Shown here: positions 11,192 to 23,074 of the stretch, piece by piece
Layout: every line of letters begins with the position of its first letter
Position numbering within the stretch: position 1 is the first letter of the stretch
NCBI RefSeq assembly: GCF_023159225.1
Contig: NC_063164.1
Location: 70,727,300-70,791,299 of the forward strand
Origin: Perognathus longimembris pacificus
Lineage: Eukaryota > Chordata > Mammalia > Rodentia > Heteromyidae
Direction of reading: 5' to 3'
DNA: 64,000 nucleotides
Notes under the pieces: model-generated
Seen by the model: only the letters and a program-made list of their open reading frames with translations
Databases searched by the model: none
Told to the model about the DNA's origin: nothing
Position numbers and translations under genes: made by a program

Positions 11192-12497
11192 TTTCTTTTT
11201 CAAATTTTTATTATCAAACTGATGTACAGAGAGGTTACAGTTTCATACGTTAGGCATTGGATACATTACTTGTACTGTTTGTTACCTTGTCCCTCATACC
11301 CCTCTCCCTCCTCCCCCTTTCCCTTCCCCCCCCCCCCCGCGAGGTGTTCAGTTCACTTACACCAAACAGTTTTGCAAGTATTGTTTTTGTAGTTGTTTCT
11401 CTTTTTTTACCCTGTGTCTCTCAATTTTGGTATTCCCTTTCAATTTCCTCTTTCTAATACCAGTGTACATGGTTTCCAATATACTCAGATAAGATTACAG
11501 AGATAGTGTAGGTACAACCACAGGAAAGTGATACAAGAACATCATCAATAATAGAAGCTACAGATACACATGGGACATTGAAAGTAGTTACAACTGTGAT
11601 ATAACAATCGTTTCCATAACATGGCGTTCATTTCACTTAGCATCATCTTATGTGTTCATAAGGGTATAGCTATTGGGCTCTTGTGATCCACTGCTGTAAC
11701 TTGCCTAAACCTGTGCTAATTATTCCCAATAAGGGAGACCATAGAGTCCATGTTTCTTTGGGTCTGGCTCACTTCACTTAGTATAATTTTTTCCAAGTCC
11801 TTCCATTTCCTTACAAATGGGGCAATGTCATTCTTTCTGATAGAGGCATAATATTCCATTGTGTATATGTACGACATTTTCCTGATCCATTCATCTACTG
11901 AGGGGCATCTGGGTTGGTTCCAGAGTCTCGCTATGACAAATTGTGCTGCGATGAACATTGTTGTGCTGGTGGCTTTACTGTGATTTTGTTTGTGTTCTTT
12001 TGGATAGATATTGTGACTTATGTCACTAAGCAGCATATAAATGAAATCACCATAGATAAAGTGCTTACCTGCAAACAACATTGTATATCAAGATATTGTG
12101 TGACAAATTGTGCTGCGATGAACATTGTTGTGCTGGTGGCTTTAGTGTGTTCTTTGTGGTCTTTGGTTAGATGCCCAAAAGTGGGGCTGCTGGGTCATAG
12201 GGGAGCTCTAGGTTTAACCTTCTGAGGAATCTCCATACTGCTTGCCAGAGTGGCTGAACCAGTTTACATTCCCACCAACAATGAAGTAGGGTTCCCTTTT
12301 GGCCACATCCCCTCCAACAATTGTTATTGTTGTTTTTCTTGATATATGACTTTCTTACCAGGGTGAGATGGAATCTCAATGTTGTTTTGATTTGCATTTC
12401 TTTTATGGTCAGTGATGTAGAGCACTTTTTCATATGTCTCTTGGCCATTCTCATTTCCTCATTAGAGAAGTCTCTTTGTAAGTCTTTAGCCCACTTG
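11192..12497 (-). mobile_element. L1 3' end, minus strand, internally rearranged mosaic
   Basis: An L1 3' UTR plus ORF2 C-terminus bounded by the duplication atcagatgaggattct (11176-11191 and 12498-12513). Inside, a segment of about 95 bp at 12008-12102 is not L1. It is followed by a second copy of L1 sequence already present at 11935-11985, so about 75 bp of L1 occurs twice. The outer part (12103-12497) carries sequence variants of the element at 38201-39368, while the inner part (11192-12007) resembles the full-length element and the copy at 53587. See findings. Confidence 0.88.
12008..12102 (-). repeat. Non-L1 segment inside an L1, near-identical to 39369-39463
   Basis: The minus-strand reading of this segment matches 39369-39463 with about two differences. 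At 39369 the sequence is the genomic flank (target-site duplication plus downstream DNA) of another L1. The L1 bases immediately before the segment (caatttgt) are the same at both places, so the insertion junction itself has been copied. Confidence 0.85.
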
Positions 12498-12689
12498 ATC
12501 AGATGAGGATTCTGAGGTCTAGAGCATTTGGTTATTCTTCATTGCCTGCAGGCCCAGACTCCTTCTGGTACTTTCTACCCACTTGCATTCTTGGTGTTTG
12601 AATATTCCCATCTTTCAAATAGAGCTAGTCTTATTTAGACCACCTTTCTGGCTGGGTCATTAAGAGGATAAAATTTGAAATTACTGTGT

Positions 12690-12693
12690 ATGT

Positions 12694-12740
<47 letters not shown>

Positions 12741-12985
12741 ACATATGTGCATGCACATACACGTACATGCTGGACTTGAACTCTGGGCCTTATGTTTTCA
12801 CTTGGCTTTTTATCAAGGCTGGCACTTTACCACTTCAGCCACACCACTGCTTCTATTTTTCTTGGTTAATTGGAGATACGATCCTATGGACTTTTCTGCC
12901 CAGGCTGGGTTTGAACCTCACTCCTCAGATCTCAGCTTCCTGAGTAGCTAGGATTTATAGATATGAGCCACCAGTGCCTTGTTGA
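12690..12985 (-). mobile_element. B1-like/Geo composite SINE adjoining a TG repeat
   Basis: The plus strand shows the (TG)n run (12691-12738), then the reverse of the right monomer (tttaccacttcagccacacc). It ends in the reverse of a B1-like monomer, with tcctgagtagctaggattta and atgagccaccagtg. Confidence 0.75.
12691..12738. repeat. (TG)n microsatellite
   Basis: About 20 TG units after tatgtgg; adjoins a SINE. Confidence 0.97.
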
Positions 12986-12989
12986 GGGT

Positions 12990-15210
12990 GAAATTATCTT
13001 AAACTGCTTTGAAAATTATCCATTTGCTCATTATAACTGGTTTCACTTAGATGTACTTCTCATCATCCCTCTTTGTTCTGTTCCACCATGATTGGCATGA
13101 GCTAAAATGTCCATTTCTCAACCTAATCTCACCTTTAAAATCTTTGCTTGTCCGGTTTCCTCAAAAACAACTCCAAAGCCTTGCCCTTTGAGTTTCTAAG
13201 GAAGTCTTTGTCCCCATGAACTATGTTCTGTGCATGGGCTAAGAGAAGCACTGGATCTACTGAGGCTCTTTGTCTATATCTGATTTTTCTCTATCATTAG
13301 TGACCTTTCCAAGTGATCCAAGCTTTCTTCTTGCTATTCCTATGAAAGTCATTTTAGACTTTTGCTTGGTGACTGTCCTATAAGTAGATTTCCCACTGGG
13401 CAAAGACTGGCCTCATGACCATTCCTATGTGATATTAATCATATCTCAGCTCTGTTCCTAAACACTGACAGTAATTGTAAAAAGGTTCAGAATGCAGAAG
13501 GTTCGAAGATGGTGTTCCCTGTCCTCAAAGGGCCATCTGGAAGAGCTCTAACAGCATTGGTTATAAGCTCACTTTGTGCTACCTAAGAGATTTCTTCCAT
13601 GCATTATAAAGAAAACTATGATTGCTGTCACTTAGATTTGGGGTGACTCAGCTATGGCTTGAGTCTAAGGCTGCTAATACCAAGTCAATATTCACATCAT
13701 TTCATGGTTCTGCCTTCACTGTCACATACTCTCTATTTTCTGTATTTATAGCACTGATTATAAGATGTACCATTGGTTGAATAAAATTTTGTAAACCTGT
13801 ACACTATTAAAAATTTAACTTATTTTAATTTGCAATAAAAATCTCATACATTTATGGCATACAAAATGATATTTTAGTATTTGGTTACATTATATACTAA
13901 TTAAATCAAGCAATTAATATAGTCATCACTTCACATATAATTTTTTGTAATTAGAACATTTAAAATATATCTACAAATAGTAAATACATCTACAAATAGT
14001 AAATATTCACCTCCTCAATTATAATATCTATTTGTAGTCAGAGTTGGAGACTAAGCTTCTTTGTCTTCCTGTCTAGTGGTTCTGAATCATTCTGGATCTG
14101 GTACACAAACTGGAGAGTTCAGGAGGAGGAGAGGGGAGAAACCGCCTAATGCTCAGGAACCATTAAACCTCCCTCCCTTCCTTATTAGCCCCACACAACC
14201 AACACAGGGGTAGAGTGTGAAGTAAAGAGGTAAGAAATACATTTTTCAGCATCTTTCTTCCTCCAGGGAAATATGCAGCCCACAGCTTCTGTTGCTGAGC
14301 AGACATGCAGAGACAGAAGTTTCCTGGCCAAATCTTCCTTATCACAGAGCCCCCAGGAGCCCTGCACCTGAATGCCCCAGTGCAGAATGCCAGACAAAGC
14401 AGCTCTGACATTCAGCCTTAAAGGCTGGTGGGTCCCCAGGGCCCATAGACATTTCTCCCTTTTGCTCAGACCTGAGAGGGTATCCATGACAGGCTCAGGC
14501 CTGACAAACCTCTGTTGGGCTCCCATCCAGTCAGAAGCAGTAAAGTTTAAACATTGGTGTCTACAGGAGTTCCCTGGTCCTGGTTAACTCAGGTGCTGGG
14601 GAGAAGCAGGCTTTGAGCTTACTGTCTGGTCACTGAGAGTCCTAACCTGCCAGAGCTTTGCTTTAAGATGTCATACTTGGAGCCCTGGTTAGATACAATC
14701 CTTTTATTGACATTGGTCTTCCACCAACTTCTGTGTTGTAGGATATGGATATCCTATGTCCTTAAAAGGACAGGGATCTTATGTCCATAAAAGAAACCCA
14801 TTAAGGATCCAAGTACCAAAGTGTTGCAGCTCAACTACTCTGAACCATCAGTATTAGGTGGCAAGAAAGAGAAAGTGACCCTAGCTAACAGAAGGACTAT
14901 TTTTTTTTAATAAAAAACTTTTATAAGGATAGACAGGAGCTCCCAGAATTGAAACGAGACTCAAGAAACCAATTAGCAAGGACAGGATGACTCTTGGGAT
15001 AAGGGATGGGTTCTGCATCTTTGGATCTCTTGGTTTTTGCCATCAGAGTAGCAAGAAAGCAGTAGTCATCTTCACAGAAACTACTCTCTTGTCAAATGTT
15101 CATTTTATAATTAAAATATGAGGTGCTTATGATTGTGTCATGTTCAGTTGCTTGATGTTGATAACTAAATTATGGTCACATTAGGCAATGCTTTTGTCCT
15201 TAGATAATGC
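12990..15210. other. Intergenic, no gene seen
   Basis: No recognisable repeat or exon. 13800-14030 is very AT-rich with a short direct repeat (atctacaaatagtaaat, near 13970 and 13988). Frames at 14163-14587 overlap on both strands and resemble nothing known to me. Confidence 0.5.
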
Positions 15211-15214
15211 TTAG

Positions 15215-15662
15215 GTATTAATGTTTTCTTTTGCAATAGGAGAACATTTGAGGATGAGGAAAATATAAAGAAAAGAAGTTTATTTAGCACACAGTTTTGG
15301 AAGCTGTGAGTGGAAATTGGTTGGCCACCCCTGATTAGCCGTGGTGAGAGCCCCCATGGCCTATGGCTTCAAAAATGTGAAAGCATGCAGAAGAAATCAC
15401 ATGGGGAGAGTGGGGGGACAGGAAGCCAGAGATTCAAGTGCCAGGCTTGTTCTTTTTATACTCACTTTCTTGGAACTAATTTGGGTCTCAGAAAGTACAT
15501 TAATCCATTCCAAGAAAGGCAGTGCTTCATTCAATGTCCTAATCACTTTATACTGGACCACATATCCTAAATTTCTCTCAACTCAATGCTGCCACTCTGG
15601 GCATGAATCCTTTAAACCTTTGGGATCACCCTTAAAAACATATTCAAACCACTGCAATAGGT
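15215..15662 (-). mobile_element. MaLR-type LTR
   Basis: The plus strand shows the reverse order: aagtttatttagcacacagt, ttttggaagctgtgagtgg, later aatccattccaagaaaggca, gtcctaatcactttatactg and acatattcaaaccactgcaa. Diverged; the exact subfamily is unresolved. Confidence 0.6.
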
Positions 15663-16079
15663 AAAGAGGCATGGTGTTTGCAAGCTTAAAAAAAGTGTTT
15701 CAGATGAATAACCATGATTATATTATTAGAGAGAAGGAGAATGATAACTCATGGCAAAGCAAAAATGAATGAGTCTTCTGAGACTTTCCTGTTTGAAAAA
15801 AAATTTAAAAATATATTTTAAAAGAAAGAATTTCAAAAGTCATGATCTTCAGAGCCTCACTTTAAGATCAGTATAATTAGATTCCCCAGGGATGGGGTTC
15901 CTGCATCAGTTAGCTTTTAAATTTCCCCAGGCCTTGCACAGTGAGCAGCCAGGGTTGAGCATGAGGCTCTACAAGTCAGAAGACTGCCCTGGGTTAATGA
16001 CTGTACAGAGAGAAACCTCTCCAACAATCACAGCCATTACCCTCACAAACATACTCTCAACTGTTTATGATATTTATGC

Positions 16080-16612
16080 TTTTCATTACAAAAGTAATAT
16101 AACCACATGGCAGAAAAATTGGAAAATATGTTTAAGAGGAAAATAAAAAGTTATTACCATACCATAAGCAATGAGAGTATTTTGCTTTATTTTCTCCAAG
16201 TACTTTTTTAATGGATGTTTGCTTCTAGAGAGTATGACACACTGACAAACATATGACATCAGTGCTGCAGTTTTCATTTGACATTGAAAACATCTTTAGG
16301 GCAATGGGTTTTGATGATACTACATCAAGTGGATATGCAGTTATTGACTTAACTACTCCCCTACTTCTGCCCACTTAGATTTTCCTGATTGTTTTCTGAG
16401 TTACAAATAATGCTGCAAGGAACAAATTTGTTGCTAGCAGTTTTGCTATATTTCAGGCCATTTGCAGAAATAGAATTATTGGGTCAGGATATCTATGCTC
16501 GCATAGCCCACAACACACTCAGCCAAATTGCTTTGCAAAACTGCTTTAAGAATTTATACTACAACCAGCAAGTGATGCTAGTTTTGCAGTATTTGACTTA
16601 ATAAATTTTGGG
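16080..16612 (-). mobile_element. Ancient L1 (L1M-like) fragment
   Basis: Plus strand begins with aaaagtaatat...ttggaaaatatg, a phrase common at the 3' end of old L1s. It continues with acaaataatgctgcaagg and attattgggtcaggatatc, the reverse of the ORF2 C-terminal region (compare gttcattgcagcaca in the young L1). Confidence 0.55.
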
Positions 16613-17827
16613 GTGCAAATTTAACATGGAAAAAATGTGTCAAAAGCCAAATAGAACTAGTAGAAGGGGAATCTTGGTTTTAACTCTTGTTACTACCTAT
16701 GATTCTAGGAGATGGTGCTTTATCATTTGTGATTTCAATGGTTGTTTAGCCCTTTATGTATCTTGACTAGTGGTTGCTAATTATAATCACTGACAGTGGG
16801 TTAACACTTTTAAACTGACTCATGATTGAAAAAAACTGCCAAGTGATTTAAAGCACCCAAGATCAACTCAATATGAATAGATTTTGAGCATCATCATTCT
16901 TACAGTTTTAAAACTGCCATATGAGTGTGCTGTGCAGTTGGATTTGAGGTTCACTTGCTCTGAGGCTCCAGGAAACATGTTTTGATCTCAGTATATCATA
17001 TCTCATCTTTCAAAACAAAAATACGGAATGAAGAGAAAAGCATTTGTTTCCTTCTGCCCCATCATCATAGGAAAGTATCACCAGATACTCCTGCTTTCAC
17101 ATGTGAGACGTGAATGGGATCTAATTCTTCCATTTTGTGAACCTTTTGCTAATGTAAATGTCTTTGGCTTTGGGTCCTTTACTCATATATGGATCTTTCA
17201 GCATCTATCCACATGTGCTTTTCCTCCTTGCATGGCCCTGTTCTACAGCGGTGGGTAGCACATCCTCTGCCCTGTTACCACTGCTTGTAAAAGCTCTTTC
17301 TTCTGCTTCCAAGACTGGATGACAGTTTTAGCCATTGTAGTCTATACTCTCTCAAGCAATCCCTTATAGTTTCTTATGCAATCTTCCAGTTTGTCTTGTT
17401 CTTTCAATTTCTCATTTGCTAGTATAAGTCTTAGAATTAAGCATCCTGCATATGACGCTACATGATGTTACAATGAACATATCTGGAGTCATGCTCAAAA
17501 GGAACATTTCCTGAGTTGAATGAAAGAATCACTTTTTTGGCCCAAAAGATGAGCTACCAGGCCTAAAGGATGAATTCTTCAGTCAGTCAGACCACAGAAC
17601 AGAGAACCTAGGGACCTTCATGCGAATCAGACTCTTTATAGACTGCTTTGGTGTATAGACCCTGGTGTTCTTGAGGTGAGTACACAGAAACATCTTCACT
17701 GTGCTACTGTCTTTAAAATGAAGGTGCATTGGAGTCAGCTTATCAGTTTGACAGTTTTAAAGTACTCTCTACCCAGTGATAAAAATAGGCAACCATTAAC
17801 CAACAGACAATCATAATCACAGTAGAC

Positions 17828-18258
17828 TTTTTTTTTTTTTTTTTTTGCCAGTCCTGGGCCTTGGACTCAGCCTGAGCACTGTCCCTGGCTTCTTTTTTTT
17901 TTTTTTTTTTTTTTTTTTTTGCCAGTCCTGGGCCTTGGACTCAGGGCCTGAGCACTGTCCCTGGCTTCTTCCCGCTCAAGGCTAGCAACTCTGCCACTTG
18001 AGCCACAGCGCCGCTTCTGGCCGTTTTCTCTATATGTGGTGCTGGGGAATCGAACCTAGGGCCTCGTGTATCCGAGGCAGGCACTCTTGCCACTAGGCTA
18101 TATCCCCAGCCCCCTGGCTTCTGTTTTTGCTCAAGGCTGGCACTCTGCCACAGCGCCACTTGTGGCCGTTTTCTATATATGTGGTGCTGGGGAATCGAAC
18201 CCAGGGCTTCATGTATACGAGGCAAGCACTCTTGCAACTAGGCCATATTCCCAGCCCC
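17828..18258 (-). mobile_element. IDL-Geo-type SINE split by a second copy
   Basis: Outer copy: 17828-17893 and 18112-18258, flanked by tcacagtag (17817-17825, 18259-18267). A younger copy of the same family and orientation sits inside it. The outer copy lacks a few bases near 18150. Confidence 0.88.
17894..18111 (-). mobile_element. IDL-Geo-type SINE nested in another copy
   Basis: Complete dimer with a long T-run (17894-17921). Its duplication ccctggcttct (17883-17893, 18112-18122) is part of the outer SINE, which proves insertion into it. Confidence 0.9.
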
Positions 18259-20679
18259 TCACAGTAGTCTTAGTGAAAATAACTCTGAAAACCTGCATTT
18301 TAGACTGCTTAATTTTCAGTTTATATTTATCAACAGTTACTTACCACCTTCTCCTGAGATTTGACTTCAAAGCGTTCCTAAAATTCCATGTCTATGAACT
18401 TTCCTTTCCTGTCTGTCCTGCAATCTAACTTTTTAAAAAAATAACTAGCCTATTAATTTCTAATTTTACATGTCTTGGATTAAATGTTACTTTTCTTGGG
18501 AAGTCTTTGCTCATCTCTAAAATAAATCCAGTTTTTGTATTCTGACTATTCTCAATACCTTCAGCTTAAGTCTAGGCTAAACAGTACCACTTATTCTGCT
18601 CTAACAAGTACTGGACCCCAAATTAAACTTTCACTTCATTTTAGATTATATGACTCTGCAGAAAGAGTTCATGGGAGGTCTATGTGAGAATTCACATTGG
18701 TCTCCAGCTGTCTGACATTGAGGATAGCATGTGTTTCTATACTAAGTACACCTGGTATTTAGGACAGCAGCAAAGCATTCACAGGGTCATTAATTACCTA
18801 AACATATTAAAGCCAGGGATGGGTCCAACTCAAAGTATTTACAGAGCTTTAATGGTGGGGATAAGCCTGATGCTGACATATGTCAGAGCCAAGCTGGGTT
18901 GAGTCATGAGTGAGCCCAAATACATTCTCTCCCACCACTGAAGTCTACCAACACCCTGTCACCCAGAGCGTCTCAGTGCAGAGAGACTCAAGCATGATCC
19001 CTGCCCTCGGATACTGCAACTTCTTATGGTACTGCGTGTTCAAGTTGCTCACAGTGTTGTGTTGTTGGGAGAGGCTAGGGTGGGGCAAAGCCAGAAGGCA
19101 GATCTGAAGTAGGACCAACAGCAAGTGAGTATCAATGAAGACAGGCAAAGGCTCAGATTCTGGTGCTCAACAGTAATGCTGCTCTTATTGAGGGTCAGAC
19201 AGTGAGTCAACTTTGAAATCTTCTCAAAGATGAAGTTATTGAGAAAGCAACTCATTTTCTCTCTTTCATTTTGCATCATGGTAGCATTCTGGTGGTACTT
19301 TCTTTGTTTTGCCAAAACATCCTGGTGGTACTCTGTTCATTTTGCCAAAACTCAACAAGTTTCCCTTTCAGACATACGTTCTCCACTTTCCAACTTGATC
19401 TGGGATGCTGCCCTTAGGAGGCCTCAGTGATGGCTTCAACTCTGGCCCTGGAATAACACATGTTTTGGGAGGCCAATTTTCCCCCAATGGATGTGCAAAA
19501 ATCTCCTGAGGAAATTATTTCTGTATAACTGATGTCATCTAACTTAAACCAATCGTTCTTCATTTTTAGACCATAGTTTTGAAATTGACTATTTCCCAGG
19601 ATGTTTCCAAAGTTAGAGTGGGTGATCTTCTTCCATCAAGTTGACTTAGTTTCTTTCCAGTGTTTCTTCTCTGCACTTCCCTACCATGATGGTCCTCATG
19701 ATACATGTCTCATGCCTCCTGTGGGCACTTTGAACCTTTTCATATTTCTAATGCTTCATTACTTTGAGTATCAGAGGAGGGACATTTTGATGAGTTTTTA
19801 TATTTTAACACAATGCTGTAGGGTTCTCAGAGGTAAATAATTTGGGCACCCTGAAGTTCTCTCCTTGCATATATAAAGGGTGAACTAGATATTTTCTAAA
19901 GGTGAATTGTTTTCTAAGATGCCATTCACCTCTAACTCTGCAAGAAATAACTTTTTAGTAAAAATTCCAGAGAAGGTTGGGGCATGTCATTATTCATTTC
20001 ATCCTAGTTACAAGTATGTGGAGAACAGAGAGCATGAATGTATACAGATGAGTATATACAGAATTTAGGGTCATACTAATAAACTAAAGCAAAGGTATAT
20101 GAATGTGCTTTGAAAATAAAAATCATATACAAAAATCAGGATTGCTATTAGGAAAAGAGAAAAGGGACTCTTAGGTAGCCATATCTCAGACTCTAGATTT
20201 TTAACTCTTCTCAGTTTAAAAATATCACTACATAGAATTTTTCTTTTCCAGCAATGGAGCTAAAATTTACAAAGGTAATAGTACAATAAGAGTAATTTGC
20301 TATTGGGAGAAGCCATGATTTTAAAATTTAGCTAACAAAAATAACTGATGGAAAGGAAAGCTTGATTTGGAAAGTATGTTGGAAATATATTACTTTTATA
20401 ACACCAAAGAGGTTAGAAATATTATACTAAGAAGTATAGGCATATTTTCCAATAGATCTCAGAAAGTATGCCCAACACAAAGGTATTATGCTTTATATAC
20501 ATGCCTTAGTCCCACCTCAAGTTGCTATGAACTCTTAGAAAAATGTCTGAATATATAAGGTCAAGTTCTCCCAGCTATAACAATAGTTAATAATAGATGT
20601 GTAAAGTATTTTCTTATACTTCACACCTAATAGTTAGGTTAGAGGATGCATACTAAAAACAAACATTTGTCTTTGTCCC

Positions 20680-20865
20680 ATTTGGTAGATCATGCTTATA
20701 ATATTAGCTACTTGGGAGGCAGAGATCAGGGTTTCAGATCCAACTTCGGAAAAAGAAAAAAGAATTCAAAAGACTCCATATTGGCCAATGGCTAAGCATC
20801 ATGATGCATGCCTGATACCCTAGCTACAGAGGATGAGGATCCTTTCTTAAAACCTCATGGAGTGA
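20680..20865 (+). mobile_element. B1-like SINE fragments
   Basis: Two short B1-like starts in a row: atcatgcttataatattagc...cttgggaggcagag at about 20690 and gatgcatgcctgatacccta...gaggatgaggatcc at about 20800. Confidence 0.55.
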
Positions 20866-21239
20866 CCAATCTGACAGGAATAAAGTGGAATCTCAGTGTT
20901 GTTTTGATTGACATTTCCTTTATGGCCATTATCAAGAAAATAATCTGTAACAGAAGCTGGTGAGGATGTGGGCAAAAGGGAACCCCAATACACTGAGGGT
21001 GAGAACATAACCTTGTCCAATCACTGAGGAAAGCGATGTGGAGGTTCCTCAAAACAATAAACATAGAACTACCCTGTGATCCAGCACTTCTGCTCCTGGG
21101 CATCTATCCAAAAGATTATAAAGCAGGTTACAGTGAACCCACTAGCATAACCATGCTCACTATAGTTCACTAATCACTATAGCCAAGGTATGGAATCAGT
21201 CCAGTTGGCTTTAAATGGACAAATGGATCAAGTAAATGT

Positions 21240-21362
21240 GATATATATATATATATATATATATATACGTACATACACATATATGCATATGTACATGTAC
21301 ATATGTACATATGCATATATGTATAGCTATGTATATATATACACACACGTATGTGTGTGTGA
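21240..21362. repeat. (TA)n and near-palindromic TA/CATATG tract
   Basis: 14 TA units, then a run that reads almost the same on both strands (acatatatgcatatgtac ... gtacatatgcatatatgt), then (AC/GT). Can form a cruciform. Confidence 0.93.
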
Positions 21363-21640
21363 ATTTTACTCACCCATTGGAAAGAATGATATTCTATCAT
21401 TTGTAAATAAATGGAAAGATCTGGAAAAAATTATGGTAAGTGAAATCAGGTTTAGGAAGACAAAGGATGCATGTTTTCCCTTATATGGAGAGGCTAAATT
21501 TAGCTTGTAAATGTACAAGTAGATATGCGGGGTGGTATGCAAGTGTATGCAAATATATTAACTGACATATGGTCAGTTCAAAGGAGAAATCAAATAGTAT
21601 AATTCCTTAGAAAGGCCAAGTCAAAATAAACACCAGGAAA

Positions 21641-21911
21641 TGGTTACTTGAAAGGGAATAACAAAATCCAGAGACAAAGGGTAAAAAGACAAACTACTTC
21701 AAAAGCAATACTTGCAAAACCATTTGGTCAAAACCAACTGAACAACTCATATGGGGAGAGGGTAAGGGAAAGGGAAGAGGGGGGAATGAGGGAGGAGGTA
21801 ACAAACAGTACAAGAAATGTACCCAAGGCCTAACGTATGAAACTGTAACCTCTCTGTACATCACTTTGACAATAAATAAGAAAAAAAAAATCTTCAAAAA
21901 AAAAAAAAAGA
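21641..21911 (+). mobile_element. Young L1 3' UTR fragment with poly(A)
   Basis: Matches the 3' UTR of the full-length L1: AAAGGGAATAACAAAATCC, the G-rich purine tract, GAAACTGTAACCTCTCTG, then two A-runs. It is inserted in an older L1 of the same orientation. Confidence 0.8.
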
Positions 21912-22085
21912 AAGGTGTTAGGAAGGATCAAGGGGTAGATGAATGAAGAGAAGTGGCGGGGAATGCAGTCAAAAATTCAATGTATATCCTTCAAAATTAA
22001 AAAAAAAGTGAAGGAAGGGGTGGTTTGGAGGGATGGGTGAAAATGTTGAAAAGATCAACATGATCAAGATGCATTATGTCAACAA

Positions 22086-22354
22086 GTCGCTTTGTTAAAC
22101 AGTAACTCTTTGGTACAACTACTTAAAGATAATTTTTTTAAGTTGACATTTAAAAACCAACAAAAATAAAACCCCTAGTAATCCAAGTTTTCAAAATGAG
22201 ATTTCCTAAAAAAGACAGTCGCTTTGTTAAACAGTAACTCTTTGGTACAACTACTTAAAGATAATTTTTTTTAAGTAGACATTTAAAAACCAACAAAAAA
22301 TAAAACCCCTAGTAATCCAAGTTTTCAAAATGAGATTCCCTAAAAAAGACAGTC
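22086..22354. repeat. 132-bp tandem duplication
   Basis: Unit 1 starts at 22086 and unit 2 at 22218 (both gtcgctttgttaaacagtaa). They differ by a few substitutions and A/T-run lengths. The unit includes the likely 3' tail of an older L1. Confidence 0.92.
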
Positions 22355-22359
22355 TACCA

Positions 22360-23060
22360 CAGTACATTAAGCACATGGAGCTAGTCACAGAGGTTTAGCA
22401 CTAAGTGCTATCTTTGGCTAAGTATGGATAAGGAATAACAATCACATCACTGACCCAGAACCAAACTTGAAAACCTCTAACTATGGGAAGAAGATGTATT
22501 TCCTTGGAAATTTCAAAGTGTAGTGCACTAAAGAATAGCCGGGAGTCTCAAACAAGCTGAAGTTTATCAAGGTTGTTTTCAATCTATTGTTTTACTAAGA
22601 AACATATAATACGTGCATTTATCAATGCAAATGATATGTGTACTATTCCAATATTTGTTCCATTGCAGAAGAAACTATGAAGTGAAGGGCAATATTTTCT
22701 ATTATATCATCACTGACATAATTCACTCCCAGTATAGATAAGATATAGAAATCAAGTTAATGGGATGATCTATTTATATATGTGCAAACATACGTACTGT
22801 CTTCATATTTCCTAATTTAACAAAGAAATGTTCATGGGAATCTATAGACCTGATTAAAAGAAAAGTTCATTAATCCTCTTGTTTTCGATTTTCTGCAGCA
22901 TTGGCAGTCTAGATGAATCATTTGGCATGGGTGCATCATCTTGTATCTTTTCATGCATGGATTTCTTGTCTGTACAACTGGAAAGTGAACTTCTGGTGCT
23001 AATCCCAAAATCTTGAACCTAAGCTGGATGCATTAATCATTGATTGGCATGCACATTTGC
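22360..23060. other. Intergenic, just downstream of LYPD6
   Basis: Unique sequence with no feature recognised; transcription of LYPD6 should terminate here. Confidence 0.5.
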
Positions 23061-23074
23061 AGGCAAAAGCCCAA

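Larger units (their letters stand above)
16615..20670. other. Intergenic; only the nested SINE pair recognised
   Basis: 16615-17825 and 18270-20670 contain no supported gene. Open frames of 60-120 codons here are on both strands, overlap each other and lack splice or promoter context. Confidence 0.5.
20875..22160 (+). mobile_element. Older L1 3' part (interrupted by a younger L1 tail)
   Basis: 20875-21485 aligns by eye to the last part of ORF2 (segments like GDEDVGKREPQ and the region before the C-terminus) but is diverged and full of stops, so it is older than the other copies. A TA microsatellite has expanded inside it. 21486-21640 and probably 21912-22160 are its 3' UTR, split by the younger insertion at 21641-21911. 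Assignment of the last part is inference. Confidence 0.6.

Noticed and set aside
12686..12951. Cys/Val-rich open frames
   Set aside because: Translation of the TG microsatellite and a composite SINE.
17941..18428. Open frames of about 100-120 codons on both strands
   Set aside because: They are readings of the nested SINE pair.
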